From positions 1 through 7,843 of the forward strand of contig CALFEW010000337.1 in assembly GCA_937958365.1 (NCBI GenBank): DNA of 7,843 nt, written 5' to 3'. This DNA is from an uncultured Chloroflexota bacterium. GTDB lineage: Bacteria; Chloroflexota; Anaerolineae; Promineifilales; Promineifilaceae. The translations under genes and the position numbers were made by a program. Of the stretch, positions 1 to 4,491 are shown piece after piece. Under the pieces are notes generated by a model. That model made no database searches. It was not told the origin of the DNA and saw nothing but the letters and a program-made list of their open reading frames with translations. The first letter of the stretch is position 1. Each line of letters begins with the position of its first letter.

Positions 1-285
1 CAACACGTCGCCCGCCGCCACTTTGCTGCCTACGCCAACCAGAAGTTCGGTCAGCGTACCGCCGGTGTTAAAACCGAGGGTAATCTCGTCGGCGGCGATG
101 ATGGTTCCGGCTCCGGTAGCTGAAACGGTTATATCGCCAACGCGGACAACGGCCGTTTGCACCTCCGGTTCAGCCTCATCTTGCGCCGCCACGGCCAGCG
201 TAGTTGTGTAATAGTAATAACTGCCGATGCCAATCACGATAATCAACAGCCCGGCAATCAGCAAAGCTTTTTTGTTCTTGAACAT
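1..285 (-). CDS. HlyD/RND-type membrane fusion (periplasmic adaptor) protein, N-terminal part
   Basis: Reading the minus strand from an ATG at 285 gives 95 residues with no stop before the window edge, so the gene is 3'-truncated by the window. Residues 1-6 (MFKNKK) are positively charged and are followed by a hydrophobic segment at about 7-24 (ALLIAGLLIIVIGIGSYY), a signal anchor. A short acidic linker follows, then a strand pattern typical of the start of an adaptor's beta-barrel and biotinyl-lipoyl region (VRVGDITVSATGAGTI, then LGFNTGGTLTELLVGVGSKV, AAGDVL). The last part corresponds to the family pattern 'G.v..v.V..Gd.VkaGqvL'. Such proteins link an inner-membrane pump or ABC permease (MacA-like) to export. 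The start is supported by AAGGAG at 300-295, 9 nt upstream. The partner permease and ATPase would lie beyond the left edge. Family assignment is fairly secure; the transported substrate is unknown. Confidence 0.82.
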   Translation of the reverse strand, partial: MFKNKKALLIAGLLIIVIGIGSYYYYTTTLAVAAQDEAEPEVQTAVVRVGDITVSATGAGTIIAADEITLGFNTGGTLTELLVGVGSKVAAGDVL

Positions 286-507
286 GCTTTTTTTCTCCTT
301 GCTCCATACCCGGCGTCCCGCTATCCGACCAGCATGAGTCCACCGTAGTTGTCTCTAGTGTAGGTGGAGAGTTTGTGGAATAAGTCAAGAAGCTATGAAG
401 AAATTGTTAAGGTTCTTCGTCGGCCATGCCGATTCTTGCCAGGAATGCGGTGCGGCGGCTGATTGGCCCATTGTTTTCTAACAATTTTTCCCGATTGAGC
501 GTAATTA

Positions 508-522
508 CTTAATAATATTCTG
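508..522 (-). promoter_or_regulatory. Lrp-box-like operator, distal site
   Basis: Read on the minus strand from 522 to 508, the sequence is CAGAATATTATTAAG. It matches the E. coli Lrp consensus YAGHAWATTWTDCTR at 13 of 15 positions; the mismatches are the C and T near the 3' end. Together with the site at 539-553 it forms an inverted repeat (AATAATATTCT 511-521 against AGAATATTGTT 540-550, 10 of 11 paired). The centres are 31 bp apart, about three helical turns, so both would sit on the same DNA face. Position upstream of an Lrp-family gene suggests autoregulation. Confidence 0.5.
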
Positions 523-538
523 ACTATCCGGCGTATCG

Positions 539-553
539 TAGAATATTGTTGAA
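539..553 (+). promoter_or_regulatory. Lrp-box-like operator, proximal site overlapping a -10 element
   Basis: TAGAATATTGTTGAA matches YAGHAWATTWTDCTR at 12 of 15 positions. Its first six bases, TAGAAT, also resemble a sigma-70 -10 hexamer, so a regulator bound here would block the promoter. This is the arrangement expected for negative autoregulation by an Lrp/AsnC protein. It is the partner of the site at 508-522. No convincing -35 lies 16-18 bp upstream, so the promoter part is weaker than the box part. Confidence 0.45.
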
Positions 554-586
554 GTGAATGAGCCTTTTATGCTAATATGTTCCTAC

Positions 587-1060
587 ATGAACGATCTGGA
601 TGAAATAGACGTACAAATCTTAGAGGCGCTGCAAGGGAACGGCCGTATCAGCAACGTCGAACTGGCCCAAACCATCAACCTCTCGCCTCCGGCCACCCAC
701 GCCCGCGTCAAACGCCTGACCGATCAGGGCTACATTCGCCAATACACCACCCTGCTAGACAAGAAAAAACTCGGCTACGATATGACCTGCTTCATCAGCG
801 TCGCCCTGCAACTGCACCAACAAGAGGGGCTAGACACTTTCCGCGCCCGCATCAACCAGATGCCCGAAGTGTTGGAATGCCACCACGTCACCGGCGAATT
901 TGATTATTTGCTCAAAGTGGTCATTCGGAACCGCGAAGATTTGGAGCGTTTTATTGTCCAGGGGCTAACGCCAATTCCTGGCGTGGCCCGCATCCACACC
1001 AGCCTGGTTTTGGCAGAAGTGAAATCCACAACCACTTTACCCGTATTTATGGAGGAATAA
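587..1060 (+). CDS. Lrp/AsnC family transcriptional regulator
   Basis: The product is 157 residues from the ATG at 587, the usual length for the family. The N-terminal part (about residues 1-60, beginning MNDLDEIDVQILEALQGNGR) is the winged helix-turn-helix: 'LDxIDxxIL..L..NGRIS..ELA..I.LSP.A...RVKRL...GYI' is the standard Lrp pattern. The rest is the RAM ligand-binding alpha/beta sandwich, with MPEVLECHHVTGEFDYLLKV and IPGVARIHTSLVL as its conserved strands. Proteins of this type assemble as dimers to octamers and respond to amino acids or other small metabolites. An in-frame GTG at 554 and an ATG at 569 would add 11 or 6 residues. I reject them because homologues begin near 587 and the extension lies in the operator region. 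No Shine-Dalgarno is visible at any of these starts. The gene overlaps panB by 1 nt, so the two are co-translated. The effector cannot be read from the sequence. Confidence 0.93.
   Translation: MNDLDEIDVQILEALQGNGRISNVELAQTINLSPPATHARVKRLTDQGYIRQYTTLLDKKKLGYDMTCFISVALQLHQQEGLDTFRARINQMPEVLECHHVTGEFDYLLKVVIRNREDLERFIVQGLTPIPGVARIHTSLVLAEVKSTTTLPVFMEE
1051..1055 (+). promoter_or_regulatory. Shine-Dalgarno of panB inside the regulator gene
   Basis: GGAGG sits only 4 nt before the panB ATG at 1060 and lies within the last codons of the regulator. The regulator stop and the panB start share one base (TAATG, 1058-1062). This fixes the panB start and implies translational coupling. Confidence 0.75.
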
Positions 1061-1911
1061 TGTCCCGCAAAAAAGTAACCCTGACCACGCTTTTCAAGAA
1101 AGTAGCCGACGGCGAGCAAATCACCTGGCTGACTGGCTACGATTACCCGACCGCCCATTTTCAGGATGAGGCAGGCATAGACATGATCCTGGTCGGCGAC
1201 AGCCTGGGCATGACCATGCTGGGCTATGACAGCACCTTACCGGTGACGATGGACGACATGATTCGCCACACCGGGGCCGTGCGGCGCGGCGCGCCCAACG
1301 CCTTTGTGATTGGCGACATGCCTTATATGAGCTACCAACCCAGCGTGGAAACGGCCGTGCGCAACGCCGGTCGCTTCATGGCCGAAACCGGCTGCGACGC
1401 CATCAAACTGGAAGGCGGCCGCGAAATGGCCGACCGCATCACCGGCATCGTCGCCGCCGGCATCCCGGCCATCGGCCACCTGGGGCTGACGCCACAAAGC
1501 GCCAGCGCCCTGGGCGGCTTCCGCCTGCAAGGCAAAAGCGCCCTCCAGGCCAAAAAGATCGCCGACGACGCCAAAGCGCTGGAAAAAGCGGGCGCGTTTA
1601 TGATTCTGCTGGAACTGGTCCCCGACCGGCTCTGCCAACTCATCACCCAACGAGCCGAAAACTGCATCATCATGAGCCTGGGGTCTGGTCCCAACGCCCA
1701 CGGACAACTGCTCATCTACCACGACCTGTTTGGCCTGTATCCCAAATTCACGCCGCGTATGGCCAAGGTGTACGGCAACGCCGGGGAAGTGATTCTGAAC
1801 GGGGTAAAGCAGTACGTGGCCGAGGTGAGTGACGGCCGTTTCCCCCAACCGGAAAATTACTTCGGCATGAAAGACGAAGAATACACTGAACTGCTGGCGA
1901 TGCTGGATTGA
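1060..1911 (+). CDS. panB: 3-methyl-2-oxobutanoate hydroxymethyltransferase (ketopantoate hydroxymethyltransferase), slightly divergent
   Basis: PanB transfers a hydroxymethyl group from 5,10-methylenetetrahydrofolate to 2-ketoisovalerate, giving ketopantoate, the first committed step to pantothenate and CoA. It is a cytoplasmic (beta/alpha)8 barrel. The protein has 283 residues, slightly long for the family. Visible hallmarks are LTGYDY (24-29), VGDSLGM (45-51), DSTLPVT (57-63), VRRGAPN (74-80), GDMPYMSY (85-92), IKLEGG (115-120), GHLGLTPQS (139-147) and LLELVP (183-188). By alignment with E. coli PanB the metal ligands Asp45, Asp84 and Glu114 correspond to D47, D86 and E118, and catalytic Glu181 corresponds to E185. 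The distal loop differs: the usual GIGAG...(T/C)DGQ reads SLGSG...AHGQ (206-216). There is also a C-terminal tail of about 20 residues (YFGMKDEEY..). No panC or panD is nearby; the gene lies instead between an Lrp-type regulator and an unknown gene. The family is certain. Pantothenate synthesis is the default role, but a related substrate is possible. Confidence 0.93.
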   Translation: MSRKKVTLTTLFKKVADGEQITWLTGYDYPTAHFQDEAGIDMILVGDSLGMTMLGYDSTLPVTMDDMIRHTGAVRRGAPNAFVIGDMPYMSYQPSVETAVRNAGRFMAETGCDAIKLEGGREMADRITGIVAAGIPAIGHLGLTPQSASALGGFRLQGKSALQAKKIADDAKALEKAGAFMILLELVPDRLCQLITQRAENCIIMSLGSGPNAHGQLLIYHDLFGLYPKFTPRMAKVYGNAGEVILNGVKQYVAEVSDGRFPQPENYFGMKDEEYTELLAMLD

Positions 1912-1933
1912 CCTGCCAGAAGGCTGCGTTTCC

Positions 1934-1966
1934 AGATTTGTCCAATCTTTGAGATTGGACAAATCT
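1934..1966. repeat. Perfect 15-bp hairpin between panB and the downstream gene
   Basis: AGATTTGTCCAATCT (1934-1948) and AGATTGGACAAATCT (1952-1966) are exact reverse complements separated by a 3-nt loop, TTG. The stem starts 22 nt after the panB stop and ends 19 nt before the next start codon. It is not followed by a run of T on either strand, so it is not a classical intrinsic terminator. An mRNA-stabilising or attenuating stem, or a copy of a dispersed intergenic palindrome, fits as well. Confidence 0.8.
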
Positions 1967-1985
1967 CACCCAAAGAGAGTGACAA

Positions 1986-3248
1986 ATGAACGACGAATTA
2001 CGTGAACGATTGCGGATTTCCCCAGACCGGCTGGAGGCGCTGAACGCGGTCTTGCTAGACCCAGACATGCGCGTGATCAATGATTTTTTGGCGGTGGTGG
2101 CGAAGTATGGCACGCCCGAAGAGATTAACGCCAAAGCGGCCGCCGCCCGCGCCATGCCCGCGTTACGGGCTAAAGTGGCCGCCATTCACCCCGAATATCT
2201 GGCCGACCTGGACTGGCTGGCGGAGCAGCGCGACAACCGCGCCTTCATCAGCGTGGCCGATTACCGGCGCAAGGTGCTGGGCGCAAAAGCCGACAAGATG
2301 ACCTTTGCCGATGAGTTCGCCGTGACCCTGGAGGTGAGTGCGGCGCAATACTTTCCCTGGCTGATAACGGCCGTGCGCCGCGCCATCGCCAATCAAGACC
2401 TGCTGCCCGGCCGTTTCATCCGCGTACGCAAAATGAAAGAGCAAGAAGCCGACGGCGACCTGCCCGCCTTCGCCGCCGCCATGCAAATCATCGGCGCCAG
2501 CTACGTGGAAACCCTGGACACCAAAGGCACCGACGGCTCCAACATCCACCTCAACGGCCCGGCTACCATCACCGGCTACTTTGGCGGCATCGGCCAGCCC
2601 AATACCCACGCCCTCAAATGGCTGGACGAATTCCTCTACTACTACACCACCTACGGCGTGCGTCAGGTCCTCAACATCAATCCCGGCACGGTGCTGCTGG
2701 GCTACCTGCTGCACCGCCTGGGCGTAGACAACGAATTCAAAATCTCCGTGTTCATGGGCAACGACAATCCCTACGCCGCCCTATGGACCCTGTTGGCGGC
2801 TAAATTGTTCGCCCGCGACGACGGCACGTCACCACTCATCGGCTTCAATTGGGGCAACTCCATCAACAACGACAGCATGGAAATCACCGCCCAATTCCGC
2901 AAGGCGTTGGGCTTTGAAGACGTGGTGCGCTTCGAGCATCACATCACCGAAACGTGGAAAAGCATCGTGCGCCAGCCCTACAACCGCCGCGATGAACTGG
3001 TCGAACTGGCCGACCGCGTCGCCAACATCTCCGCCAAACACGAAGGCGGCGACCCCGAAGTAGATCAGGCCCGCGAGCATCCATCAGACATTCTGGATTA
3101 TTTCCGCGACAAAACAGAAATCATCGCATCGGGGGATTGGGACTGCCTGGAGCAAAACTTCCTGGACAAATTAGACGCCACCAGCCGCACCGCCTGGGCG
3201 CTAACGGAACATGGCCTCTCCTTCATCGCCGCGCAAAATCTACATTAA
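1986..3248 (+). CDS. Unrecognised soluble protein of 420 residues, third gene of the panB cluster
   Basis: I do not recognise this family. The product has no signal peptide or membrane segment, so it should be cytoplasmic. It begins with a helical, Ala-rich region (about 1-80). The part that looks most conserved has four segments. The first is a Gly/Asn-rich stretch, LDTKGTDGSNIHLNGPATI (177-195), running into GYFGGIGQPN. The second is NINPGTVLLGYLLHRLGV (230-247), followed by SVFMGNDNPYAAL. The third is IGFNWGNSINNDSMEI (285-300). The fourth is rich in His and charged residues, with FEHHITETWKSIVRQPYNRR (316-335) and ISAKHEGGDPEVDQAREH (348-365). Alternating hydrophobic strands with Gly/Asn turns suggest an alpha/beta barrel or similar enzyme, and the His/Asp/Glu clusters could bind a metal or phosphate. 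The ATG at 1986 has only a weak purine-rich leader (GAGAG, 1975-1979). It lies 74 nt downstream of panB on the same strand and is probably co-transcribed. A catabolic or cofactor-related enzyme is possible, but no function is assigned. Confidence 0.85.
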   Translation: MNDELRERLRISPDRLEALNAVLLDPDMRVINDFLAVVAKYGTPEEINAKAAAARAMPALRAKVAAIHPEYLADLDWLAEQRDNRAFISVADYRRKVLGAKADKMTFADEFAVTLEVSAAQYFPWLITAVRRAIANQDLLPGRFIRVRKMKEQEADGDLPAFAAAMQIIGASYVETLDTKGTDGSNIHLNGPATITGYFGGIGQPNTHALKWLDEFLYYYTTYGVRQVLNINPGTVLLGYLLHRLGVDNEFKISVFMGNDNPYAALWTLLAAKLFARDDGTSPLIGFNWGNSINNDSMEITAQFRKALGFEDVVRFEHHITETWKSIVRQPYNRRDELVELADRVANISAKHEGGDPEVDQAREHPSDILDYFRDKTEIIASGDWDCLEQNFLDKLDATSRTAWALTEHGLSFIAAQNLH

Positions 3249-3257
3249 TCGCTCTTC

Positions 3258-3291
3258 AGACTCGAAGGGTTTCCGAAAACCCTTCGAGTCT
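3258..3291. repeat. Perfect 15-bp hairpin downstream of the panB cluster, possible terminator
   Basis: AGACTCGAAGGGTTT (3258-3272) and AAACCCTTCGAGTCT (3277-3291) are exact reverse complements around the 4-nt loop CCGA. The stem begins 9 nt after the stop codon of the unknown gene. Its position fits a terminator, but no T-run follows on either strand. It shares with the hairpin at 1934-1966 a 15-bp perfect stem, a very short loop, a 5' AGA and a 3' TCT, while the sequence between differs. Confidence 0.75.
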
Positions 3292-3318
3292 ACCACAATC
3301 GCATCCTCACCAAAATGC

Positions 3319-3347
3319 TTGACAACTGTATGACGATGTAATACGCT
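3319..3347 (+). promoter_or_regulatory. Candidate promoter of the BrnT/CopG module
   Basis: A perfect -35 hexamer TTGACA (3319-3324) is followed after 17 nt by TACGCT (3342-3347), a poor -10. TAATAC (3339-3344) is a better hexamer but only 14 nt away. Transcription would start a few bases before the BrnT ATG at 3361, giving a very short leader, consistent with the lack of a Shine-Dalgarno there. Confidence 0.4.
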
Positions 3348-3360
3348 TCCCGTATAAATC

Positions 3361-3654
3361 ATGGAAGAAGAACCGATACGCATCACCAAACTCTTGTGGG
3401 ATGAATGGAATAGAACCCATATCGCCCGCCACAAAGTCATCCAACAAGAAGTCGAGTTGTCATTAACCGACAAAAACGCCATCTTCCTCAAAGCCAAGCA
3501 GGGACGGATCATGGTTTTGGGTCGCGCAGAAGCGCGGCTGATAACCAGTGTCCTAAACGAACAAGAGACAAGCGGTGTGTATTATGTCATTACGGCACGA
3601 GACATGTCCAAAAAAGAACGCGCATTTTATCGCGCACGCGGAGGCGAAAAGTGA
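3361..3654 (+). CDS. brnT: BrnT family type II toxin (predicted ribonuclease)
   Basis: This 97-residue protein fits the BrnT (DUF497) family of RelE-fold toxins. The N-terminal signature is LLWDEWNRTHIARHKV (11-26), corresponding to the family pattern 'f.WDe.N..hi.rHgV', followed by EVEL. The middle strands are RIMVLGRA (49-56) and RLITSVLN (59-66). The C-terminal pattern is VYYVITARDMSKKERAFYRAR (73-93), the characteristic 'ISAR..s.kEr..Y'. BrnT toxins inhibit translation by cleaving RNA and are neutralised by a DNA-binding antitoxin encoded just downstream. That order is seen here: the next gene overlaps by 4 bases (GTGA at 3651-3654). No Shine-Dalgarno precedes the ATG, but the family N-terminus supports this start. 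By eye the gene is more AT-rich than the flanking metabolic genes, in keeping with horizontal acquisition. The family is clear; RNase activity is inferred. Confidence 0.85.
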   Translation: MEEEPIRITKLLWDEWNRTHIARHKVIQQEVELSLTDKNAIFLKAKQGRIMVLGRAEARLITSVLNEQETSGVYYVITARDMSKKERAFYRARGGEK

Positions 3655-3929
3655 GCTATAGACAAATACCCACCTTCAAGACCATTCAGGAAGAAGCGGC
3701 ATTTTGGGATACGCATGACATAACCGATTACCTGGACGAATTAGAGGTTGTCAGCGGTGGCTACCAACCGCCGGCTGGGGAAACAAAAACCGTCATGACC
3801 ATTCGCGTTGCCCCTTCGTTGAAGGAGCAAATTGAGGCCATCGCCCGCAGTTACGACATCCCGGCTTCTTCATTGGTCCGAATGTGGATCGTGGAAAAGA
3901 TTCGCCTGCTGCATAATGCCGAAAAATAG
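3651..3929 (+). CDS. CopG-type (ribbon-helix-helix) antitoxin of the BrnT module
   Basis: The product has 92 residues and starts at a GTG (3651) that overlaps the toxin stop as GTGA. A good GGAGG (3640-3644) lies 6 nt upstream and decides the start. The N-terminal half, IPTFKTIQEEAAFWDTHDIT (6-25) followed by DYLDELE, is the hallmark of the CopG antitoxin family (pattern 'IP.F.sEeEEa.FWdthd.tdY.de'). The C-terminal half, VMTIRVAPSLKEQIEAIARS (48-67) then YDIPASSLVRMWIVEKI, is a ribbon-helix-helix DNA-binding domain, with the MTIRVA strand contacting DNA. It should dimerise, bind BrnT and repress the promoter upstream of brnT. The classical BrnA has a different N-terminus, so I leave the symbol blank. 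The toxin-first order agrees with other BrnT modules. Confidence 0.85.
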   Translation: MSYRQIPTFKTIQEEAAFWDTHDITDYLDELEVVSGGYQPPAGETKTVMTIRVAPSLKEQIEAIARSYDIPASSLVRMWIVEKIRLLHNAEK

Positions 3930-3937
3930 TTCGCTTC

Positions 3938-3969
3938 TTGACTCATGTACCTGTACAATAGATTGTACA
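3938..3969 (+). promoter_or_regulatory. YefM-type operator and promoter of the yefM-yoeB module
   Basis: Two TGTACA cores lie at 3952-3957 and 3964-3969, exactly 12 bp apart centre to centre. They form the perfect inverted repeat TGTACAAT-AG-ATTGTACA (3952-3969), and a third imperfect core, TGTACC, is at 3946-3951. In E. coli the yefM-yoeB operator is likewise built from TGTACA cores spaced 12 bp apart. A -35-like TTGACT is at 3938-3943, and the likely -10 (TACAAT 3954-3959 or TAGATT 3959-3964) falls inside the operator, so binding of YefM-YoeB would exclude RNA polymerase. The site ends just before the Shine-Dalgarno. Confidence 0.75.
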
Positions 3970-3970
3970 T

Positions 3971-3976
3971 GGAGGT
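3971..3976 (+). promoter_or_regulatory. Shine-Dalgarno of yefM
   Basis: GGAGGT lies 4 nt before the ATG at 3981. This strong site decides the start and rules out the in-frame ATG codons at 3945 and 3969, which lie within the operator. Confidence 0.85.
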
Positions 3977-3980
3977 CATT

Positions 3981-4235
3981 ATGCAAGTTGTGACATATAC
4001 CGAAGCACGCAATAACCTGAAACGGGTGTTAGATCACGTCATTGATGACGCTGATTACACCGTCGTCACACGCCGCGACGCGGCCGATGTCGTGGTCATG
4101 TCCCTGGATTATTTCAACAGCCTGATGGAAACGGTCTATTTGCTAAAGTCACCGGCCAACGCCACGCACCTGGCCCGCTCCATCGAACAATACCAAAACG
4201 GTCAGGTTACTGAACGAGACTTACTGGATGAGTAG
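3981..4235 (+). CDS. yefM: YefM antitoxin (Phd/YefM family)
   Basis: The product is an 84-residue antitoxin closely resembling E. coli YefM. The N-terminal DNA-binding and dimerisation part runs VTYTEARNNLKRVLDHVIDD (4-23), then TVVTRRDAADVVVMSLDYFNSL, matching YefM's 'ISYSEARQNL ... ITRQNGEAAVLMSLEEYNSL'. The toxin-binding tail contains ETVYLLKSPANATHLARSIE and ends GQVTERDLLDE, again parallel to E. coli 'ETAYLLRSPANARRL'. YefM binds YoeB, holds it inactive and represses the shared promoter, more tightly when complexed with toxin (conditional cooperativity in the family). The gene overlaps yoeB by 8 nt (4228-4235). Together with the preserved operator this looks like a complete, self-regulating module. 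Confidence 0.95.
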   Translation: MQVVTYTEARNNLKRVLDHVIDDADYTVVTRRDAADVVVMSLDYFNSLMETVYLLKSPANATHLARSIEQYQNGQVTERDLLDE

Positions 4236-4491
4236 GAAACTGGCCTGGACCGACGAAGCCTGGGACGACTACATCTTTTGGCAATCGCAGGATCGCAAAA
4301 CCTTGAAACGCATCAACCGCTTAATCGTTGAAGCCAGGCGCGATCCCTTTGGCGGCATTGGCAAACCAGAATCGCTCAGAGAAAATCTGAGCGGCCTCTG
4401 GTCGCGGCGGATTGATGAAACGAATCGCCTGGTGTATGCGGCGGATGACGACTATCTGACGATACTCTCCTGCCGTTACCATTATCGCTGA
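4228..4491 (+). CDS. yoeB: YoeB toxin, ribosome-dependent mRNA interferase (Txe/YoeB family)
   Basis: The product has 87 residues, the usual length (E. coli YoeB has 84). YoeB binds the 70S ribosome and cleaves mRNA in the A site. The sequence follows E. coli YoeB closely: AWTDEAWDDYIFWQ (6-19), INRLIVEARRDPFGGIGKPE (29-48), NLSGLWSRRIDETNRLVYA (53-71) and SCRYHYR (81-87). By alignment the catalytic residues Glu46, Arg65, His83 and Tyr84 correspond to E48, R67, H85 and Y86, all present, so the toxin should be active. The start is the ATG inside the end of yefM (ATGAGTAG, 4228-4235), which couples translation. The stop codon (4489-4491) directly abuts the stop of the convergent gene. Confidence 0.95.
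   Translation: MSRKLAWTDEAWDDYIFWQSQDRKTLKRINRLIVEARRDPFGGIGKPESLRENLSGLWSRRIDETNRLVYAADDDYLTILSCRYHYR

Larger units (their letters stand above)
286..586. promoter_or_regulatory. Divergent intergenic/control region between the adaptor gene and the Lrp-type regulator
   Basis: This stretch of about 300 nt separates two divergently transcribed genes and I see no gene in it. It is more AT-rich than its surroundings, especially 395-420 and 470-580. The hexamer ATTGTT occurs at 403-408, 470-475 and 545-550, and its complement AACAAT at 480-485. The pair at 470-485 forms an exact inverted repeat with a 4-nt spacer, and AAATTGTTA (401-409) is repeated inverted as TAACAATTT (479-487). The right-hand part holds two Lrp-box-like sites, listed separately. 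A good -10 candidate for the regulator is TAGAAT (539-544, 5/6 match). For the adaptor gene a TTGACT (388-383, minus) is visible, but no -10 lies at the normal distance. Confidence 0.5.

Noticed and set aside
176..388. Minus-strand open frame of 70 codons overlapping the adaptor start region
   Set aside because: The real gene in this region reads in another frame from 285 with a good AAGGAG and a signal anchor; this frame has no features of its own.
554..586. GTG start extending the Lrp-type regulator by 11 residues
   Set aside because: The extra residues do not fit the family N-terminus, and the start touches the proximal Lrp box and lacks a ribosome binding site.
1237..1962. Open frame of about 240 codons on the minus strand opposite panB
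   Set aside because: It is fully antisense to a clearly identified panB, is rich in His/Gly/Ala/Val as expected of a shadow frame in GC-rich coding DNA, and has no recognisable motif.
1934..1966. Calling the hairpin an intrinsic terminator ending the panB transcript
   Set aside because: No T-run follows on either strand and a same-strand gene starts 19 nt later, so only a hairpin is claimed.
3945..3980. Upstream in-frame ATG that would extend YefM by 12 residues
   Set aside because: The extension would be encoded by the TGTACA operator. The strong GGAGGT and the family N-terminus point to 3981.
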